Assembly: GCA_039811865.1 (NCBI GenBank)
Contig: JBDHZK010000002.1
Coordinates: 1 to 58,476 of the forward strand
Reading direction: 5' to 3'
Origin: JBDHZK01 sp039811865
GTDB taxonomy: Bacteria > Actinomycetota > Actinomycetes > Propionibacteriales > Propionibacteriaceae
DNA: 58,476 nt
Each line of letters opens with the position of its first letter. The first letter of the stretch is position 1. Positions 57,114 to 58,476 of the stretch are shown piece by piece. The position numbers and the translations under genes were made by a program. A model generated the notes under the pieces. That model did no database searches, was not told the DNA's origin, and worked only from the letters and a program-made list of their open reading frames with translations.

Positions 57114-58476
57114 ATGAACAACCAACTCACCTGGACCAAGATGGACGACAAAGCGGTCGACGTCGCCAGGGTTCTCGCCGCGGACGCCGTGGAGAAGGTC
57201 GGCAACGGCCATCCGGGCACCGCGATCTCGCTTGCTCCCATCGCCTACCTGCTCTACCAGAAGGTGATGCGAAGCGATCCCGCCGACAGTCACTGGGTGG
57301 GTCGGGACCGGTTCGTAATGTCTGCTGGGCACTCCTCGCTCACCCAGTACAACCAGCTCTACCTGGCCGGCTTCGGCCTGGAGATCGAGGACATCGCAGC
57401 CTTGCGAACCTGGGGATCGCTGACCCCCGGCCACCCCGAGGTGCACCACACTTTGGGCGTCGAGTGCACCACCGGCCCTCTCGGGACGGGCATCGCCAAC
57501 GCCGTCGGGTTCGCCATGGCCGCTCGGCGTGAGCGGGGCCTGCTCGACCCGGACGCGCCGCAGGGTGAATCGGTGTTCGATCGTTTCGTCTACGCCATCG
57601 CCGGTGACGGCTGCATGCAGGAGGGCGTCTCCTCGGAGGCGTCCTCGCTGGCGGCGACCCAGAACCTCGGCAACCTGATCCTGATCTACGACGACAACCG
57701 CATCTCGATCGAGGGCGACACCAAAATCGCGTTCTCCGAGGACGTGGCGGCCCGCTATGAGGCGTACGGGTGGCACGTGCAAAGCCTCGACTGGACCAAC
57801 GGTTTCACCGAGTACAAGGAGGACGTCGAGGGGCTGTATCGGGCGATCCTGGAGGCCCAGAAGGTCACCGACAAGCCGTCGTTCATCAAGGTCACCACCA
57901 TCATCGGCTGGCCGCTGCCGACCAAGCAAGGCGACCACTCGGTCCATGGCAGCAAGCTGGGTGCCGACGAGGTGGCCGGGCTCAAGGAAGTCCTCGGCAT
58001 GGACCCGACCAAGAGCTTCAACGTCGACCCCGAGGTGTTGGCTCACGCGCGCAACCAGGCCAAGGCCAACGCCGAGGCCGCGCACGAGGTGTGGGACGCA
58101 AACTTCGCCAAGTGGCGCGACGCCAACCCGGACAAGGCCGCGCTTTATGACCGGCTGGCCGCCAAGGGGCTGCCGGAAGGCTTCGACGAGGCTTTCCCGA
58201 AGTTCGCCCCCGGCAAGAAGGCCACCCGCGCGGCGTCCGGCGACGTCCTGACGGCGATCGCGGCCACGATTCCGGAGCTGTGGGGAGGGTCGGCCGACCT
58301 GGCCGGTTCGAACAACACCACCATGAAGGGCCAGCCCTCGTTCCTGCCCGAGGGGCGCAGCAGCCACGAGTTCAGCGGCAACAAGTTCGGTCGGACGCTG
58401 CACTTCGGCATCCGCGAGCACGCCATGGGCGGCATCGTCAACGGCATCACCTTGTCGGGGCTGACCAGGGCTTACG
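57114..58476 (+). CDS. tkt: Transketolase, 3' end outside window
   Basis: Frame open from ATG 57114 (RBS GAGAAGGAAAGG) to the window edge, 454 codons. LAADAVEKVGNGHPGTAISLAPIAYLLYQKVM (substrate His of HPG), GRDRFVMSAGHSSLTQYNQLYL, ECTTGPLGTGIANAVGFAMA, the ThDP motif AGDGCMQEGVSSEASSLAATQNLGNLILIYDDNRISI and, from the second domain, LHFGIREHAMGGIVNGI with its Glu. It moves two-carbon units between ketose and aldose phosphates; D-erythrose 4-phosphate is one of its substrates. 44 nt after the dehydrogenase gene, same operon. Confidence 0.95.
   Translation, partial: MNNQLTWTKMDDKAVDVARVLAADAVEKVGNGHPGTAISLAPIAYLLYQKVMRSDPADSHWVGRDRFVMSAGHSSLTQYNQLYLAGFGLEIEDIAALRTWGSLTPGHPEVHHTLGVECTTGPLGTGIANAVGFAMAARRERGLLDPDAPQGESVFDRFVYAIAGDGCMQEGVSSEASSLAATQNLGNLILIYDDNRISIEGDTKIAFSEDVAARYEAYGWHVQSLDWTNGFTEYKEDVEGLYRAILEAQKVTDKPSFIKVTTIIGWPLPTKQGDHSVHGSKLGADEVAGLKEVLGMDPTKSFNVDPEVLAHARNQAKANAEAAHEVWDANFAKWRDANPDKAALYDRLAAKGLPEGFDEAFPKFAPGKKATRAASGDVLTAIAATIPELWGGSADLAGSNNTTMKGQPSFLPEGRSSHEFSGNKFGRTLHFGIREHAMGGIVNGITLSGLTRAY

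Noticed and set aside
1..58476. CRISPR arrays, rRNA or tRNA genes, prophage structural genes, integrase
   Set aside because: None was found by reading; there are no regularly spaced repeats, and no recombinase motif was seen near the ychF-end repeats.

Overview
The window is high-GC DNA with actinobacterial gene content: NnaR and a GlnR-like box on a nitrate operon, a LigB-type ATP-dependent DNA ligase, and many small regulators. The sugar operon at the right end and the general gene set would suit a Propionibacteriaceae-like organism, but that placement is an inference. No tRNA, rRNA or CRISPR array was seen.

Left edge, 1-7067: the 3' end of ychF (C-terminal TGS domain) opens the window and is followed by a scrapyard of small accessory genes. 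The last codons of ychF (coding E-F-R-F-N-V-stop) recur at about 1832, 2958, 4218 and 5119, always on the + strand and always ending in a stop. The recurrences divide the region into cassettes: an aldo/keto reductase pseudogene with an IS21 remnant, a lone HNH nuclease, a broken higBA module plus P-loop and DUF998 fragments, and a mazEF pair. This looks like repeated integration at the ychF 3' end. Next come an Xre regulator and membrane-protein pair with a 32-bp palindromic operator, and a decayed gene.

7068-13502: CPBP protease, GNAT acetyltransferase and DksA/TraR zinc-finger protein; a merR-cupin-alcohol dehydrogenase operon; an RclA-like flavoprotein disulfide reductase; and a gene-poor stretch with a REP/MITE-like inverted repeat.

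13503-21767: a surface-glycan cluster (processive GT2, PMT-like glycosyltransferase, GH5 lipoprotein with a frameshift at its nucleophile), then a methyltransferase, an SRPBCC protein, a YdcF-like protein, a PQQ-type sugar dehydrogenase lipoprotein and a DinB protein.

21830-30847 (- strand): a complete nitrate assimilation operon, narK-nasA-nasB-nirB-nirD-nnaR, with a GlnR-like site upstream. 31122-38430: a YceH-methyltransferase fusion, DoxX, and a potassium module (KimA-like APC permease, N-terminally short KdpD-like kinase, KdpE), then an AlkZ-like protein.

38722-46067: a 1923-residue secreted fused alpha-amylase/pullulanase and two overlapping secreted proteins of unknown function. 46126-48752: a sulfur module (SQR-like flavoprotein, one-cysteine DsrC/TusE, DsrE-like protein, ABM-domain protein) under a CsoR/CstR-like palindrome. 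48846-51823: ligB and a divergent MFS transporter.

52017-58476: a DeoR-controlled operon with an RpiB-family isomerase, an unfamiliar polytopic membrane protein, an HAD-IIA phosphatase, a glycerol-1-phosphate dehydrogenase-family enzyme and a transketolase that runs off the window. The isomerase has Ser where RpiB has its ring-opening His, which suits a tetrose phosphate and makes this operon the best candidate for an undescribed sugar or polyol pathway.
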